Shown: piece after piece, positions 1 to 11,911 of the stretch
How positions within the stretch are numbered: the stretch's first letter is position 1
Layout of the letters: each line of letters starts with the position of its first letter
Assembly: GCA_965213905.1 (NCBI GenBank)
Contig: OZ243922.1
Coordinates: 2,356,001-2,420,000 of the forward strand
DNA length: 64,000 bases
Direction: 5' to 3'
From: SIRX01 sp965213905
GTDB lineage: Bacteria; Actinomycetota; Rubrobacteria; Rubrobacterales; Rubrobacteraceae
Notes under the pieces: generated by a model
The model's input: only the letters and a program-made list of their open reading frames with translations
Database searches by the model: none
Told to the model about the DNA's origin: nothing
Position numbers and translations under genes: made by a program

Positions 1-176
1 CGGCTTACGTTCCGGGCGAGGGGCACAACTTGCAGGAGCACTCCGTAGTGCTGGTTCGTGGCGGTCGCGTAAAGGACTTGCCGGGCGTGCGCTACAAGGT
101 CGTGCGCGGTGCCCTGGACACCCTGGGCGTCAACGACCGCAAGCAGAGCCGCTCCAAGTACGGAACCAAGAAGTAG
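1..176 (+). CDS. rpsL: 30S ribosomal protein S12, C-terminal part
   Basis: Only the last 57 codons are in the window; the first complete codon is at base 3 and the gene begins upstream. The residues match the S12 C-terminus: VPGEGHNLQEHS, then VRGGRVKDLPGVRYKVVRG, ending in the basic tail SKYGTKK. S12 sits at the decoding centre of the small subunit. It heads the str cluster and is followed 15 bases later by rpsG with an AGGAGG ribosome site at 178-183. Confidence 0.97.
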   Translation, partial: AYVPGEGHNLQEHSVVLVRGGRVKDLPGVRYKVVRGALDTLGVNDRKQSRSKYGTKK

Positions 177-191
177 CAGGAGGATAGAGAG

Positions 192-662
192 ATGCCGCGG
201 CGTGCAGCCCCACCAAAGAAAAGAATCGCACCGGACCCCATCCACGGAAGCGTGCTCGTTCAGCAGTTGGTCAACAAGATCATGCTGGACGGCAAGAAGA
301 GCACCGCGGAGAAGCTCGTCTACGACGCGCTCTCTATAGTAGAGGAGCGCACCGGCAGCAACCCGGTTACGGTCGTGAACAACGCCCTGGACAACATCCG
401 GCCGCGCCTGGAAGTTCGCAGCCGCCGGGTCGGCGGGGCGACTTACCAGGTTCCGGTAGAGGTCGCGCCGCGCCGGGCCAACACCCTGGCCTTGCGCTGG
501 ATGGTCGGCTTTGCCCGCTCCCGGCGCGAGAAGACGATGGGCCAAAGGCTGGCCGGAGAAATTTTGGACGCAAACGATAACCTCGGTTCCAGCGTCCGCC
601 GTAAAGAAGAAGCCCACCGGATGGCCGAGGCCAACCGGGCGTTCGCACATTACAGGTGGTGA
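192..662 (+). CDS. rpsG: 30S ribosomal protein S7
   Basis: 156 residues, the usual length for S7. It starts MPRRAAPPKK and contains the family features GSVLVQQLVNKIMLDGKKSTAEKLVYDAL split across the first helices, GGATYQVPVEV and the C-terminal HRMAEANRAFAHYRW. S7 nucleates assembly of the 30S head by binding 16S rRNA and, in other bacteria, represses the str operon. It lies between rpsL and fusA with only 9 bases before fusA, so co-transcription is expected. Confidence 0.98.
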   Translation: MPRRAAPPKKRIAPDPIHGSVLVQQLVNKIMLDGKKSTAEKLVYDALSIVEERTGSNPVTVVNNALDNIRPRLEVRSRRVGGATYQVPVEVAPRRANTLALRWMVGFARSRREKTMGQRLAGEILDANDNLGSSVRRKEEAHRMAEANRAFAHYRW

Positions 663-671
663 TAAAGGATC

Positions 672-2822
<2,151 letters not shown>

Positions 2823-2841
2823 AGAGACAGGAGGATAAGAA

Positions 2842-4044
<1,203 letters not shown>

Positions 4045-4052
4045 GAGTAACT

Positions 4053-4364
4053 GTGGCCGTCTCCAAGATCCGGATAAAGCTGAAAGCCTACGACCACGAG
4101 GTCATAGACAAGACGGCTAAATCCATAGTAGATACTGCGGAGCGGACCGGGGCCTTTGTATTCGGTCCCGTCCCGCTGCCGACGAAGCGCAGCGTGTACA
4201 CGGTGATCCGGGGTCCCTTCAAGGATAAGGACTCCCGGGAGCACTTCCAGATGCACACGCACAAGCGCCTCATAGACATTCAGCAGCCCACGCCCCGCAC
4301 GGTCGACTCGCTCCAGCGGCTCGACCTGCCGGCCGGCGTGAACATTGAGATAAAGGCGAATTAG
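4053..4364 (+). CDS. rpsJ: 30S ribosomal protein S10
   Basis: 103 residues with a GTG start. Family signatures RIKLKAYDHEVID near the N-terminus, GPVPLPTKR in the middle and MHTHKRLIDI in the loop that contacts 16S rRNA are clear. S10 is a 30S head protein and also the transcription elongation partner NusE. First gene of the S10 cluster, 5 bases before rplC. Confidence 0.98.
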   Translation: MAVSKIRIKLKAYDHEVIDKTAKSIVDTAERTGAFVFGPVPLPTKRSVYTVIRGPFKDKDSREHFQMHTHKRLIDIQQPTPRTVDSLQRLDLPAGVNIEIKAN

Positions 4365-4369
4365 AGGTT

Positions 4370-4987
4370 ATGGCAACGGCAGTTTTCGGAAAAAAGAAAC
4401 ACATGACCCAGGCCTTTCTGGACAATGGGACGCTCGTAAGCGTTACGGTTCTAGAGGTCGAACCGAACGTCATCACCGCCGTCCGCACCGCCGAGGAGGA
4501 CGGCTACGAGGCCGTCCAGATCGGCTTCGGCCAGGTGAAGGCGAGCAAGGTCAGCAAAGCCCACGCCGGGAATTTCACGAAGGTGGATACGCCCCCGCGT
4601 CGCTACTTGAAAGAGTTGCGCGGCGTGCAGGGTGAGGTCGGCGAGAGCCTCGGGCCGGACGTGTTCGAGGTCGGCGACAAGGTTCATGTCAGTGCTACCG
4701 GCAAAGGTAAGGGTTTTCAGGGCACGATCAAGCGCCACGGTTTCCACCGCGGCCCGATGTCGCACGGCTCGCACAACATCCGCCAGCCCGGCTCCGTCGG
4801 GGCTTCTGCTGACCCGGCCCGCATTTTCAAAGGACAGAAGATGCCGGGACAGATGGGCAACAAGGAAGTCACCGTGAAGAACCTGCAAGTCGTCAACGTG
4901 GACGCCGAGAACAACGAGCTCTGGGTCCGTGGCGGCGTGCCGGGCGGTAAGAACTCGGTGGTTAATATCCGGAAGGCGGGTGAGTAA
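4370..4987 (+). CDS. rplC: 50S ribosomal protein L3
   Basis: 205 residues. L3 is one of the proteins that start 50S assembly and extends a loop toward the peptidyl transferase centre. The sequence shows the early GKKKHMTQAF segment and the conserved core GKGFQGTIKRHGFHRGPMSHGS, with the downstream QMGNKEVTVKNLQVV. Stop at 4985-4987 is followed after one base by the rplD GTG start. Confidence 0.98.
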   Translation: MATAVFGKKKHMTQAFLDNGTLVSVTVLEVEPNVITAVRTAEEDGYEAVQIGFGQVKASKVSKAHAGNFTKVDTPPRRYLKELRGVQGEVGESLGPDVFEVGDKVHVSATGKGKGFQGTIKRHGFHRGPMSHGSHNIRQPGSVGASADPARIFKGQKMPGQMGNKEVTVKNLQVVNVDAENNELWVRGGVPGGKNSVVNIRKAGE

Positions 4988-4988
4988 C

Positions 4989-5624
4989 GTGGCCCAGGCA
5001 CAGGTAATAGACGCCCGCAGCGGCGAGAAAAGCTCGCTGGAGTTGGAAGGTCCGCTCTTTACGACGGAGCCGAAGGAGCACGTGATCCACCGGGCCGTAG
5101 TCGCGGAGTTGGACGCGAAGCGCGCCTACACGGCCTCGACGAAGGGGCGGAACGAGATCCGGGGCTCCGGGGCGAAGCTCTACCGCCAGAAGGGTACCGG
5201 CCGCGCCCGGGCGGGAGACGTGAAGTCCCCGACCCGGTACGGTGGCGGAACCTGGGGCGGCCCGAAGCCGAAGCCGGCCCGTTACGGCAAGCGCATAAAC
5301 CGCAAAGAGGCCCGCGCGGCCTTCGACGGGGCGCTCTCGGCCAAAGCTGCTGATGGTGAGCTGTATGTTCTCGATTCTCTGAGCTTCGAGCAGCCGTCCA
5401 CCAAGCAGGCAAAAGAGGTCTTCTCCAAGATGGAGATCGAAGGCCCGGTGCTGCTGGTCCTGACCGAAGACGATGAAAATGCGGTGCTCTCTTTTCGGAA
5501 TATTACCGGGGTAGAGATCTTCTTCCCCGGCGAGTACGGGGTATACGAGCTGCTGCGGGCGCGGGAGGTCATTTTCTCGCGGGCGGCTTACGGGCGGCTC
5601 ACCGCGAACGGGGAGGAGGGTTAG
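4989..5624 (+). CDS. rplD: 50S ribosomal protein L4
   Basis: 211 residues from GTG 4989. The reading frame is open further upstream, but those codons lie inside rplC and do not look like L4; a GTG at 4980 is a less likely alternative. The L4 signatures RGSGAKLYRQKGTGRARAGD and GGGTWGGPKPK, the exit-tunnel loop, are present. In other bacteria L4 also autoregulates the S10 operon; nothing here proves that. The next gene, rplW, starts immediately after the stop codon. Confidence 0.96.
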   Translation: MAQAQVIDARSGEKSSLELEGPLFTTEPKEHVIHRAVVAELDAKRAYTASTKGRNEIRGSGAKLYRQKGTGRARAGDVKSPTRYGGGTWGGPKPKPARYGKRINRKEARAAFDGALSAKAADGELYVLDSLSFEQPSTKQAKEVFSKMEIEGPVLLVLTEDDENAVLSFRNITGVEIFFPGEYGVYELLRAREVIFSRAAYGRLTANGEEG

Positions 5625-5912
5625 ATGGATCCGCATCAGGTAATAATCCGTCCGGTCATCTCGGAGAAGAGTTACAACCTCATCGAGATGGAGGATCAAT
5701 ACACCTTCGAGGTGGATAAGCGGGCGAATAAGAACCAGATCCGGAACGCCATAGAGAGCGCGTTCGACGTGCGGGTGGCCCGGGTCAACACCGCCAACGT
5801 AAAGAGCAAGCCGAAACGCCAGGGCCTTACCAGTGGCCGGACGCCGACCTGGAAAAAGGCCGTCGTAAAGCTGGCCGAGGGCGACAGTATAGAAATGTTC
5901 GAGGGAGTCTAG
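5625..5912 (+). CDS. rplW: 50S ribosomal protein L23
   Basis: 95 residues. Starts MDPHQVIIRPVISEKSY, a typical L23 opening, and continues TFEVDKRANKNQIRNAIE and the RNA-binding KSKPKRQG loop. L23 sits at the exit of the polypeptide tunnel and is the docking site for trigger factor and SRP. It abuts rplD with no spacer and rplB follows after one base. Confidence 0.98.
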   Translation: MDPHQVIIRPVISEKSYNLIEMEDQYTFEVDKRANKNQIRNAIESAFDVRVARVNTANVKSKPKRQGLTSGRTPTWKKAVVKLAEGDSIEMFEGV

Positions 5913-5913
5913 G

Positions 5914-6753
5914 ATGCCGGCGATACGCTACAACCCAGTAACCGCGGGCCGGAGGAACTCGTCTGTATTGACGAGGGAGTCCGTTACACGCGAGAAGCCG
6001 GAGAAAAGCCTTCTCCGCAAGCTGACCAAGAACGGCGGCCGCAACAACAAGGGCCGCATCACGACCCGCCACAAGGGGGGCGGCCACAAGCGGCGCTACC
6101 GGCTCATAGACTTCAAGCGCCGCAAGGACGGCGTGCCGGCCACGGTCGCGGCGGTCGAGTACGACCCGAACCGCTCGGCGAACATCGCGCTGCTCCACTA
6201 CCACGACGGTGAGAAACGCTACATCCTGGCGCCGCGCAACCTCACGGTCGGTTCTATTGTGATGAGCGGCCCGGACGCCGAGGTCGAGGTCGGCAACTCT
6301 TTGCCCCTCAACCGGATACCGGTTGGTACCGTGATCCACAACGTGGAGCTTGAGCCCGGACGCGGGGCGCAGATGGCCCGGAGCGCCGGTGTAAGCGCCC
6401 AGCTCGTCGCCCGCGAGGGTAGCCTGGCTACGCTGCGGCTTCCTTCGGGTGAGCGGCGGCGGGTGCAGGGCACTTGCCGGGCAACCGTTGGGGTCGTCGG
6501 GAACCAGTCGCACCAGAACGTGCGCTGGGGCAAGGCCGGTCGTAAGCGTCACCTGGGGATTCGTCCTACGGTGCGTGGTACGGTTATGAACCCGGTTGAC
6601 CACCCGCACGGCGGTGGTGAGGGCAAGTCCACGCCAGGCCGGGCGCCGGTTACTCCTTGGGGCCAGATCACGCAAGGGTCGCCCACCCGTAAGAAGCACA
6701 AGCGGTCGGACGCCATGATCGTGCGTCGCCGCCGGAAAGGAAGGAGGCGCTAG
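5914..6753 (+). CDS. rplB: 50S ribosomal protein L2
   Basis: 279 residues. L2 supports the peptidyl transferase centre. The signatures NGGRNNKGRITTRHKGGGHK, RIPVGTVIHNVEL and GKAGRKRHLGIRPTVRGTVM followed by the NPVDHPHGGGEG segment, containing the conserved active-site-proximal histidine, are intact. The C-terminal tail KSDAMIVRR-type basic end is present. The stop codon abuts the ATG of rpsS. Confidence 0.98.
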   Translation: MPAIRYNPVTAGRRNSSVLTRESVTREKPEKSLLRKLTKNGGRNNKGRITTRHKGGGHKRRYRLIDFKRRKDGVPATVAAVEYDPNRSANIALLHYHDGEKRYILAPRNLTVGSIVMSGPDAEVEVGNSLPLNRIPVGTVIHNVELEPGRGAQMARSAGVSAQLVAREGSLATLRLPSGERRRVQGTCRATVGVVGNQSHQNVRWGKAGRKRHLGIRPTVRGTVMNPVDHPHGGGEGKSTPGRAPVTPWGQITQGSPTRKKHKRSDAMIVRRRRKGRRR

Positions 6754-7035
6754 ATGACGCGGTCCTCTAAAAAAGATCCGTTCGTCGAGGAGAAGCTCAT
6801 GGAGCGCATCCTCGTCATGAACGAGAACAACGAACGCCGGATGCTCAAGACCTGGAGCCGGGCCTCGGTGATCTACCCCGAGTTCGTCGGCCACACCATC
6901 GCCGTTCACGACGGGCGTAAGCACGTCCCCGTGTTCTGCACGGAGAGCATGGTCGGTCACAAGCTCGGCGAGTTCGCCCCGACCCGAACCTTCCGGACCC
7001 ACCGCAAAGACGACCGGACCGCGAGGCGACGCTAA
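6754..7035 (+). CDS. rpsS: 30S ribosomal protein S19
   Basis: 93 residues. Starts MTRSSKKDPFVEEKL and has WSRASVIYPEFVGHTIAVHDGRKHVPV, the S19 core that contacts the A-site finger and S13. The end overlaps the rplV start by one base (TAATG), a translational-coupling arrangement repeated through this operon. Confidence 0.98.
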   Translation: MTRSSKKDPFVEEKLMERILVMNENNERRMLKTWSRASVIYPEFVGHTIAVHDGRKHVPVFCTESMVGHKLGEFAPTRTFRTHRKDDRTARRR

Positions 7036-7418
7036 TGCGGGCCGTAGCCAAGTACCTCCGCATAGCGCCCCGCAAAGCGCGCCTCGTCGCCGACGAGGTC
7101 CGCGGCAAGGGCTACGCCGACGCCGTCAGCACGCTGCAGTTCACCAACAAGCGGGCCGCCGGTATAGTCGGGGACGTGATAAACAGCGCCGCCTCCAACG
7201 CGGAAAACAACCACGATATGGATATAGACGAACTCTTTATTCGTGAAATCCGGGTGGACGACGGCCCGACGATCAAGCGCTACCGGGCTAGGGCTATGGG
7301 ACGGGCGACCATGATTCGCAAGCGCACCAGCCACATTACCGTGGAGCTCGGCGCGGCCCCCGAAAGCCTGGCCGCTATTACCGCTAATGTAGACACGCCC
7401 GGAGACGAGGAGGAATAA
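7035..7418 (+). CDS. rplV: 50S ribosomal protein L22
   Basis: 127 residues. L22 lines the exit tunnel opposite L4. Seen: RIAPRKARLVADEVRGK near the N-terminus, SAASNAENNHDMD, and the beta-hairpin RYRARAMGRATMIRKRTSHI, the tunnel loop associated with macrolide tolerance in other species. Short acidic C-terminal tail. One base separates it from rpsC. Confidence 0.98.
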   Translation: MRAVAKYLRIAPRKARLVADEVRGKGYADAVSTLQFTNKRAAGIVGDVINSAASNAENNHDMDIDELFIREIRVDDGPTIKRYRARAMGRATMIRKRTSHITVELGAAPESLAAITANVDTPGDEEE

Positions 7419-7419
7419 T

Positions 7420-8088
7420 ATGGGCCAGAAGATACACCCGGAAGGTTTCCGCCTCGGCGTGTCGCGCAAGGGCGAGAAAGTAGACTTCCGGAGCAGTTGG
7501 TATTCCGAGAGGGACTACGCCGAGTTGCTCGGCGAGGATCTCAAAATCCGGGAGCACATCGAGAAGAAGCTCACCCGGGCCGGCATCGCGAACATCGAGA
7601 TCCGCAAGGCCGCCGAGCAGGGCGAGGTGGTCGTGGACGTTCACACCGCACGCCCCGGCATCGTGATCGGCAAGGGCGGCAGCGAGGTCGACGCCCTGCG
7701 CGGTGAGTTGGAGCGTCTGACCGGCAAAAAAGTGCAGGTCAACGTGCGCGAGGTTTCGCGACCGGAGCTCAACGCCGCGCTCGTGGCCGAGTCCATCGCC
7801 GAGCAGCTCGAAGGCCGGGCGGCTTTCCGGCGGACGATGCGGCGGGCGATGACCAGCGCCATGCGGAGCGGGGCCGAAGGGTGCCGCATCCGGTGTGGTG
7901 GTCGTCTCGGTGGTATCGAGATGAGCCGCGAGGAGACGATCTCCGAGGGCCGGGTTCCGTTGCACACGTTGGACGCGAACATAGATTACGGGTTCCGGGA
8001 GGCGGCGACGCAGATGGGCCAGATCGGGGTGAAGGTCTGGATCAACCACGGAATTCAGACGGACGATGACTTGGACGGGAGGGTTTAA
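7420..8088 (+). CDS. rpsC: 30S ribosomal protein S3
   Basis: 222 residues. Starts MGQKIHPEGFRLGV, the classic S3 opening. A KH domain follows with the GIVIGKGGSEVDALRGEL loop, and the C-terminal domain shows GCRIRCGGRLGGIEMSR. S3 forms part of the mRNA entry channel and helicase. rplP starts on the base after its stop. Confidence 0.98.
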   Translation: MGQKIHPEGFRLGVSRKGEKVDFRSSWYSERDYAELLGEDLKIREHIEKKLTRAGIANIEIRKAAEQGEVVVDVHTARPGIVIGKGGSEVDALRGELERLTGKKVQVNVREVSRPELNAALVAESIAEQLEGRAAFRRTMRRAMTSAMRSGAEGCRIRCGGRLGGIEMSREETISEGRVPLHTLDANIDYGFREAATQMGQIGVKVWINHGIQTDDDLDGRV

Positions 8089-8504
<416 letters not shown>

Positions 8505-8505
<1 letters not shown>

Positions 8506-8699
8506 TGAAGGTAGCAGAGGTTCGCGAGCTGGACGTGGAAGAGTTGGAGAAGCGTCTCGCCGACACGCGGCGGGAACTCTTCAACCTGCGCTTCCAGCAC
8601 GCCACAGGACAGTTGGACAACACGGGACAGCTAAAAGAGGTGCGGAAGAACATCGCCCGCATCATGACCGTCCTGAATCAGAAACAGCAGGAGAGGTAA
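8505..8699 (+). CDS. rpmC: 50S ribosomal protein L29
   Basis: 64 residues with a GTG start overlapping the rplP stop (TAGTG). The two-helix L29 pattern is clear: VRELDVEELEKRLADTRREL followed by LFNLRFQHATGQLDNTGQL and the basic RKNIARIMTVLNQK. L29 sits near the tunnel exit with L23. rpsQ begins directly after its stop. Confidence 0.97.
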
Positions 8700-9134
8700 A
8701 TGGCGGAGGATAAAACAGAGAACCAGGGGCTCACGGAAGAGCAGCCCGCCGAGGAATCGACGGAGCCTACCGAGGGTGAAGAACCCACCGAGGTGGTCCT
8801 CGAAGCGGAGGTCGCCGAAGAGCCGGTAGCGAGCCAATCAACGAGGATGGACCTCGACGAGGGCCGGGTGCAGACCGATGCGACCCGCGGCACGCGCAAG
8901 GAGCGGGTCGGGATGGTCGTCTCGGACGCGCCGGAGAAGACGGTAACGGTTTCGGTGGAGACGCTGGTGCGTCATCCGCTGTACAAAAAGCGCATCCGGC
9001 GGTCAAAGAAGTTTCTCGTCCACGACGAGCAGAACGAGGCGCGTCGGGGCGACACGGTGCGGATAATAGAGACCCGCCCGATCTCGCGCCGCAAGCGGTG
9101 GCGGTTGGCGAACGTCATATCGAGGGCCGAGTAG
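8700..9134 (+). CDS. rpsQ: 30S ribosomal protein S17 with long acidic N-terminal extension
   Basis: 144 residues, against the 80-90 usual for bacterial S17. The S17 OB fold starts near residue 64 (RGTRKERVGMVVSD, then KTVTVSVETLVRHPLYKK and the C-terminal RPISRRKRWRL). Residues 1-60 are an extension rich in Glu, Pro and Thr: 16 of the first 50 residues are acidic and only two are basic. ATG 8700 abuts the L29 stop. Internal ATGs at 8847 and 8913 could in principle start a shorter protein, but the full frame is open. S17 binds helix 11 of 16S rRNA and is an early assembly protein. Confidence 0.95.
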   Translation: MAEDKTENQGLTEEQPAEESTEPTEGEEPTEVVLEAEVAEEPVASQSTRMDLDEGRVQTDATRGTRKERVGMVVSDAPEKTVTVSVETLVRHPLYKKRIRRSKKFLVHDEQNEARRGDTVRIIETRPISRRKRWRLANVISRAE

Positions 9135-9502
9135 TGCTACAGCAGGAATCTAAACTAAGGGTAGCGGACAACTCCGGGGCCAGGAGCTTGCTGACCATCC
9201 GGGTTCTGGGTGGCAGCAAGCGGCGCAGCGCCGGTGTCGGAGACGTAATAGTAGCCACCGTAAAAGAGGCGACGCCGGGCGGTGCGGTACGCAAGGGCGA
9301 GGTCGTGCGGGCGGTCGTTGTCCGGACGGCGAAAGAAACCCGCCGGGATGACGGTTCGTACATACGGTTCGGCGAGAACGCTGGCGTGGTCATAAACCCG
9401 GACGGCGCTCCGCGTGGGACCCGGATCTTCGGTCCCGTGGCGCGCGAACTCCGGGACAAGGGTTATACGAGGATAATATCGCTCGCTCCGGAGGTGTTGT
9501 AG
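9134..9502 (+). CDS. rplN: 50S ribosomal protein L14
   Basis: 122 residues from GTG 9134, which overlaps the rpsQ TAG. The frame is open upstream, but only this start gives the standard L14 opening (VLQQESKLRVADNSGA) and length. Also visible: GDVIVATVKEATPGG, VRRDDGSYIRF-type segment and GTRIFGPVARELRDK. L14 forms bridge B8 between subunits. Confidence 0.97.
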   Translation: MLQQESKLRVADNSGARSLLTIRVLGGSKRRSAGVGDVIVATVKEATPGGAVRKGEVVRAVVVRTAKETRRDDGSYIRFGENAGVVINPDGAPRGTRIFGPVARELRDKGYTRIISLAPEVL

Positions 9503-9504
9503 AG

Positions 9505-9822
9505 ATGGGCTTGAAGGTAAAACGCGGGGACACCGTGCAGGTGATCTCTGGCAAGGAAAAAGGCAAGCGCGGCGAAGTAGAGCGGGTTATCCCGAAAGAG
9601 AATCGGGTCGTCGTTGGCGGGATAAACATCCGCACCAAGCACGCCCGTCCGAGCCAGAACAACCAGCAGGGCTTGTACACCTTCGAGGCTCCCCTGCACG
9701 TTTCCAATGTAATGGTAGTGGACCCGACGTCTGGAGAGCCGACCCGTGTGGGTCATCGGTTTACGGACTCGGGAGAGAAGCTCCGGGTGAGCAAGAAGTC
9801 CGGGGAGGACATAGATGGCTAG
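9505..9822 (+). CDS. rplX: 50S ribosomal protein L24
   Basis: 105 residues. The KOW motif VKRGDTVQVISGKEKGKRGEV near the N-terminus and the RTKHARPSQNNQQG loop are typical. L24 initiates 50S assembly. Its last 8 bases overlap rplE (ATGGCTAG), the longest overlap in the ribosomal run. Confidence 0.97.
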   Translation: MGLKVKRGDTVQVISGKEKGKRGEVERVIPKENRVVVGGINIRTKHARPSQNNQQGLYTFEAPLHVSNVMVVDPTSGEPTRVGHRFTDSGEKLRVSKKSGEDIDG

Positions 9823-10357
9823 ATTAAGAGAGCGGTATCGCGAGGAGATCGCCCCGGCGATCAAAGAGCACTTCGAGATCGAGAACCCGATGCGGATACC
9901 GAAAGTCGATAAGGTAGTCGTGAACATGGGCGTCGGGGAGGCCGTGGACAACAGCCGGGCGCTCGACGGCGCGATGGCGGACCTCGCGAAGATCACCGGC
10001 CAGAAGGCCCAGGTGCGGCGTTCGCGCAAGAGCATCGCGGGTTTCAAGATCCGTGAGGGTATGCCAATCGGCGCGCGGGTTACCCTGCGCGGCGAGCGAA
10101 TGTGGGAGTTCCTGGACCGTCTGATCTCCATAGCTCTCCCGCGCGTGCGGGACTTCCGGGGCATCAGTCCCCGCTCATTCGACGGGCGCGGTAACTTCGC
10201 GCTGGGGTTGCGGGAGCAGCTCATCTTCCCGGAGATCTCCTACGACGAGATAGACAAAACGCGCGGCCTCGACGTAGCGATCGTGACCACCGCTGAGACT
10301 GACGACGAAGCCCGGGAGCTGCTGCGGCAGCTCGGGATGCCCTTCAGGCAGAACTAG
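9815..10357 (+). CDS. rplE: 50S ribosomal protein L5
   Basis: 180 residues. L5 binds 5S rRNA and contacts the P-site tRNA. Conserved pieces: NPMRIPKVDKVVVNMGVGEA, the GQKAQVRRSRKSIAGFKIREG segment and RDFRGISPRSFDGRGNFALG. It overlaps rplX and is followed after 9 bases by the small zinc-type S14 gene. Confidence 0.98.
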   Translation: MARLRERYREEIAPAIKEHFEIENPMRIPKVDKVVVNMGVGEAVDNSRALDGAMADLAKITGQKAQVRRSRKSIAGFKIREGMPIGARVTLRGERMWEFLDRLISIALPRVRDFRGISPRSFDGRGNFALGLREQLIFPEISYDEIDKTRGLDVAIVTTAETDDEARELLRQLGMPFRQN

Positions 10358-10366
10358 GAGAAGTTC

Positions 10367-10552
10367 ATGACCAGGAAAGCGCTGCTGGAGAAGCAGAAGA
10401 AAACGCAGAAATATTCGACGCGGCAGTACAACCGGTGCCAGCGGTGTGGCCGGGCGCACGGCTACTACAGGAAGTTCGGCCTGTGCCGCATCTGCCTGCG
10501 GGAGCTGGCACACGAAGGCAAGATCCCGGGTGTAACGAAAGCGAGTTGGTAG
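10367..10552 (+). CDS. rpsZ: 30S ribosomal protein S14, zinc-ribbon (type Z)
   Basis: 61 residues, the length of the short S14 form. Two CxxC pairs (CQRC and CRIC) flanking GRAHGYYRKFGL form the zinc ribbon. Long zinc-independent S14 paralogues exist in some actinobacteria as zinc-starvation backups; none is in this window. The C-terminus IPGVTKASW is typical. It lies between rplE and rpsH as in the standard spc order. Confidence 0.97.
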   Translation: MTRKALLEKQKKTQKYSTRQYNRCQRCGRAHGYYRKFGLCRICLRELAHEGKIPGVTKASW

Positions 10553-10558
10553 GTAGAG

Positions 10559-10957
10559 ATGTCGGTAAACGATCCTATAGCGGATTTCCTTACCCGAATC
10601 CGCAACGCAGGAATGGCAAAGCACAAGACAGTCGAGATCCCCAATTCCCGGATGAAGGCCAACTTGGCCCGCATCCTGAAGGAGGAGGGCTACATCGAGG
10701 ACTACTCAGAGAGCGGCTCCGGCGCCGAAGCGAAGCTCACCATCGAGCTGAAGTACGGCCCGGACGGACAGCGCGCCATTACGGGACTGCGGCGTATGAG
10801 CCGCCCCGGACGGCGGGTCTACCGCAAGCAGTCGGACATCCCGCGGGTGCTCGACGGGCTCGGCGTGGCGATACTCTCGACCTCGCGGGGGATACTCACC
10901 GACCATACGGCCCGCCGGCAGGGCATCGGCGGCGAAGTTCTCTGCTTCGTCTACTAG
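10559..10957 (+). CDS. rpsH: 30S ribosomal protein S8
   Basis: 132 residues. Starts MSVNDPIADFLTRIRNAG; has VEIPNSRMKANLARILKEEG and the C-terminal GLGVAILSTSRGILTDHTAR plus GGEVLCFVY, all standard. S8 binds 16S helix 21 and in E. coli is the translational repressor of spc. rplF follows 15 bases later with an AGGAGG site. Confidence 0.98.
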   Translation: MSVNDPIADFLTRIRNAGMAKHKTVEIPNSRMKANLARILKEEGYIEDYSESGSGAEAKLTIELKYGPDGQRAITGLRRMSRPGRRVYRKQSDIPRVLDGLGVAILSTSRGILTDHTARRQGIGGEVLCFVY

Positions 10958-10972
10958 GAGGATTGGGAGACT

Positions 10973-11506
10973 ATGTCGAGAATTGGTAAAGCACCGGTCG
11001 AAGTGCCGGGTGGCGTACAGGTAGATATTTCGGGCCGCAGCATCAAGGTGACCGGGCCGAAGGGCGAGTTGGAAGTGCCCATTGGTCGCGGCGTCGAGGT
11101 GAAGCAGGAGGATGGCAGCATCGTCCTGGAGCGGGCCTCGGAGTCGCCGGAGCACAAGTCCATGCACGGGCTGACGCGGTCGCTCGTGCAGAACGCCGTT
11201 ACCGGCGTGACGGAAGGTTTTGTCAAGACGCTCCAGATAGCGGGCGTTGGGTATCGGGCGGCGTTGCAGGGTCAGGATATAAACTTGCAGGTTGGGTATT
11301 CGCACCCGGTCTCGGTCTCGCCTCGCGAGGGGATAGAATTCGAGGTTCCGGCCGCGACGACCATTATCGTGCGCGGGATAGACAAGCAGCGGGTCGGCCA
11401 GACGGCGGCGGAGATCCGGAAGGTCCGTCCTCCGGAGCCGTACAAAGGCAAGGGCATCCGCTACGAAGACGAGCAGATCCGCCGCAAAGTCGGCAAAGCC
11501 GGTTAG
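10973..11506 (+). CDS. rplF: 50S ribosomal protein L6
   Basis: 177 residues. Starts MSRIGKAPVEVPGGV; two repeated L6 folds are visible, with the C-terminal PEPYKGKGIRYEDEQIRRKVGKAG. L6 lies near the factor-binding centre. The 36-base gap to rplR is one of the larger ones in this run and carries a GGAAAGGAAGAG ribosome site but no hairpin. Confidence 0.98.
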   Translation: MSRIGKAPVEVPGGVQVDISGRSIKVTGPKGELEVPIGRGVEVKQEDGSIVLERASESPEHKSMHGLTRSLVQNAVTGVTEGFVKTLQIAGVGYRAALQGQDINLQVGYSHPVSVSPREGIEFEVPAATTIIVRGIDKQRVGQTAAEIRKVRPPEPYKGKGIRYEDEQIRRKVGKAG

Positions 11507-11542
11507 CCGGACGGGCGCAGGTAGGAAAGGAAGAGAAACCAG

Positions 11543-11893
11543 ATGGCACTTTTGCAGAAAAGAGCGCACCGCGAGAAGCGGCGGAAGCGGGTTCGGCGCC
11601 GGATCTACGGCACCGCCGAACGCCCCCGGCTCTCGGTGTACCGCTCGAACGTACACATCTACGCCCAGCTCGTGGACGACGACGAAGGTCACACGCTGGT
11701 CGCCGCCGACACCCGCGAGGCCGGCGAGGCGGAGAACCGCGTCGAGGCCGCCCGGAAGGTCGGGGAGCTCGTCGCCGAGCGGGCGAAGGCAGCGGACATA
11801 GAAGAGGTCGTCTTCGACCGGGGCGGCAACCGGTATCACGGCCGGGTGGCGGCGCTCGCAGAGGGTGCGCGCTCCGGCGGATTGAAGCTTTAA
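11543..11893 (+). CDS. rplR: 50S ribosomal protein L18
   Basis: 116 residues. Basic N-terminus with RREKRRKRVRRRIYGTAERPRL-like content, then RLSVYRSNVHIYAQLVDDD and FDRGGNRYHGRVAALAEGAR, all L18 hallmarks. L18 carries 5S rRNA into the large subunit with L5. Ends 18 bases before rpsE. Confidence 0.98.
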   Translation: MALLQKRAHREKRRKRVRRRIYGTAERPRLSVYRSNVHIYAQLVDDDEGHTLVAADTREAGEAENRVEAARKVGELVAERAKAADIEEVVFDRGGNRYHGRVAALAEGARSGGLKL

Positions 11894-11911
11894 CTATCAG
11901 GAGGTCAGGTT

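Noticed and set aside
5827..7002. 391-codon frame antisense to rplB and rpsS
   Set aside because: Shadow of two certain ribosomal genes; Arg/Pro/His-rich with no recognisable motif.
10706..11839. 377-codon frame antisense to rpsH, rplF and rplR
   Set aside because: Shadow frame spanning three real genes and their junctions.
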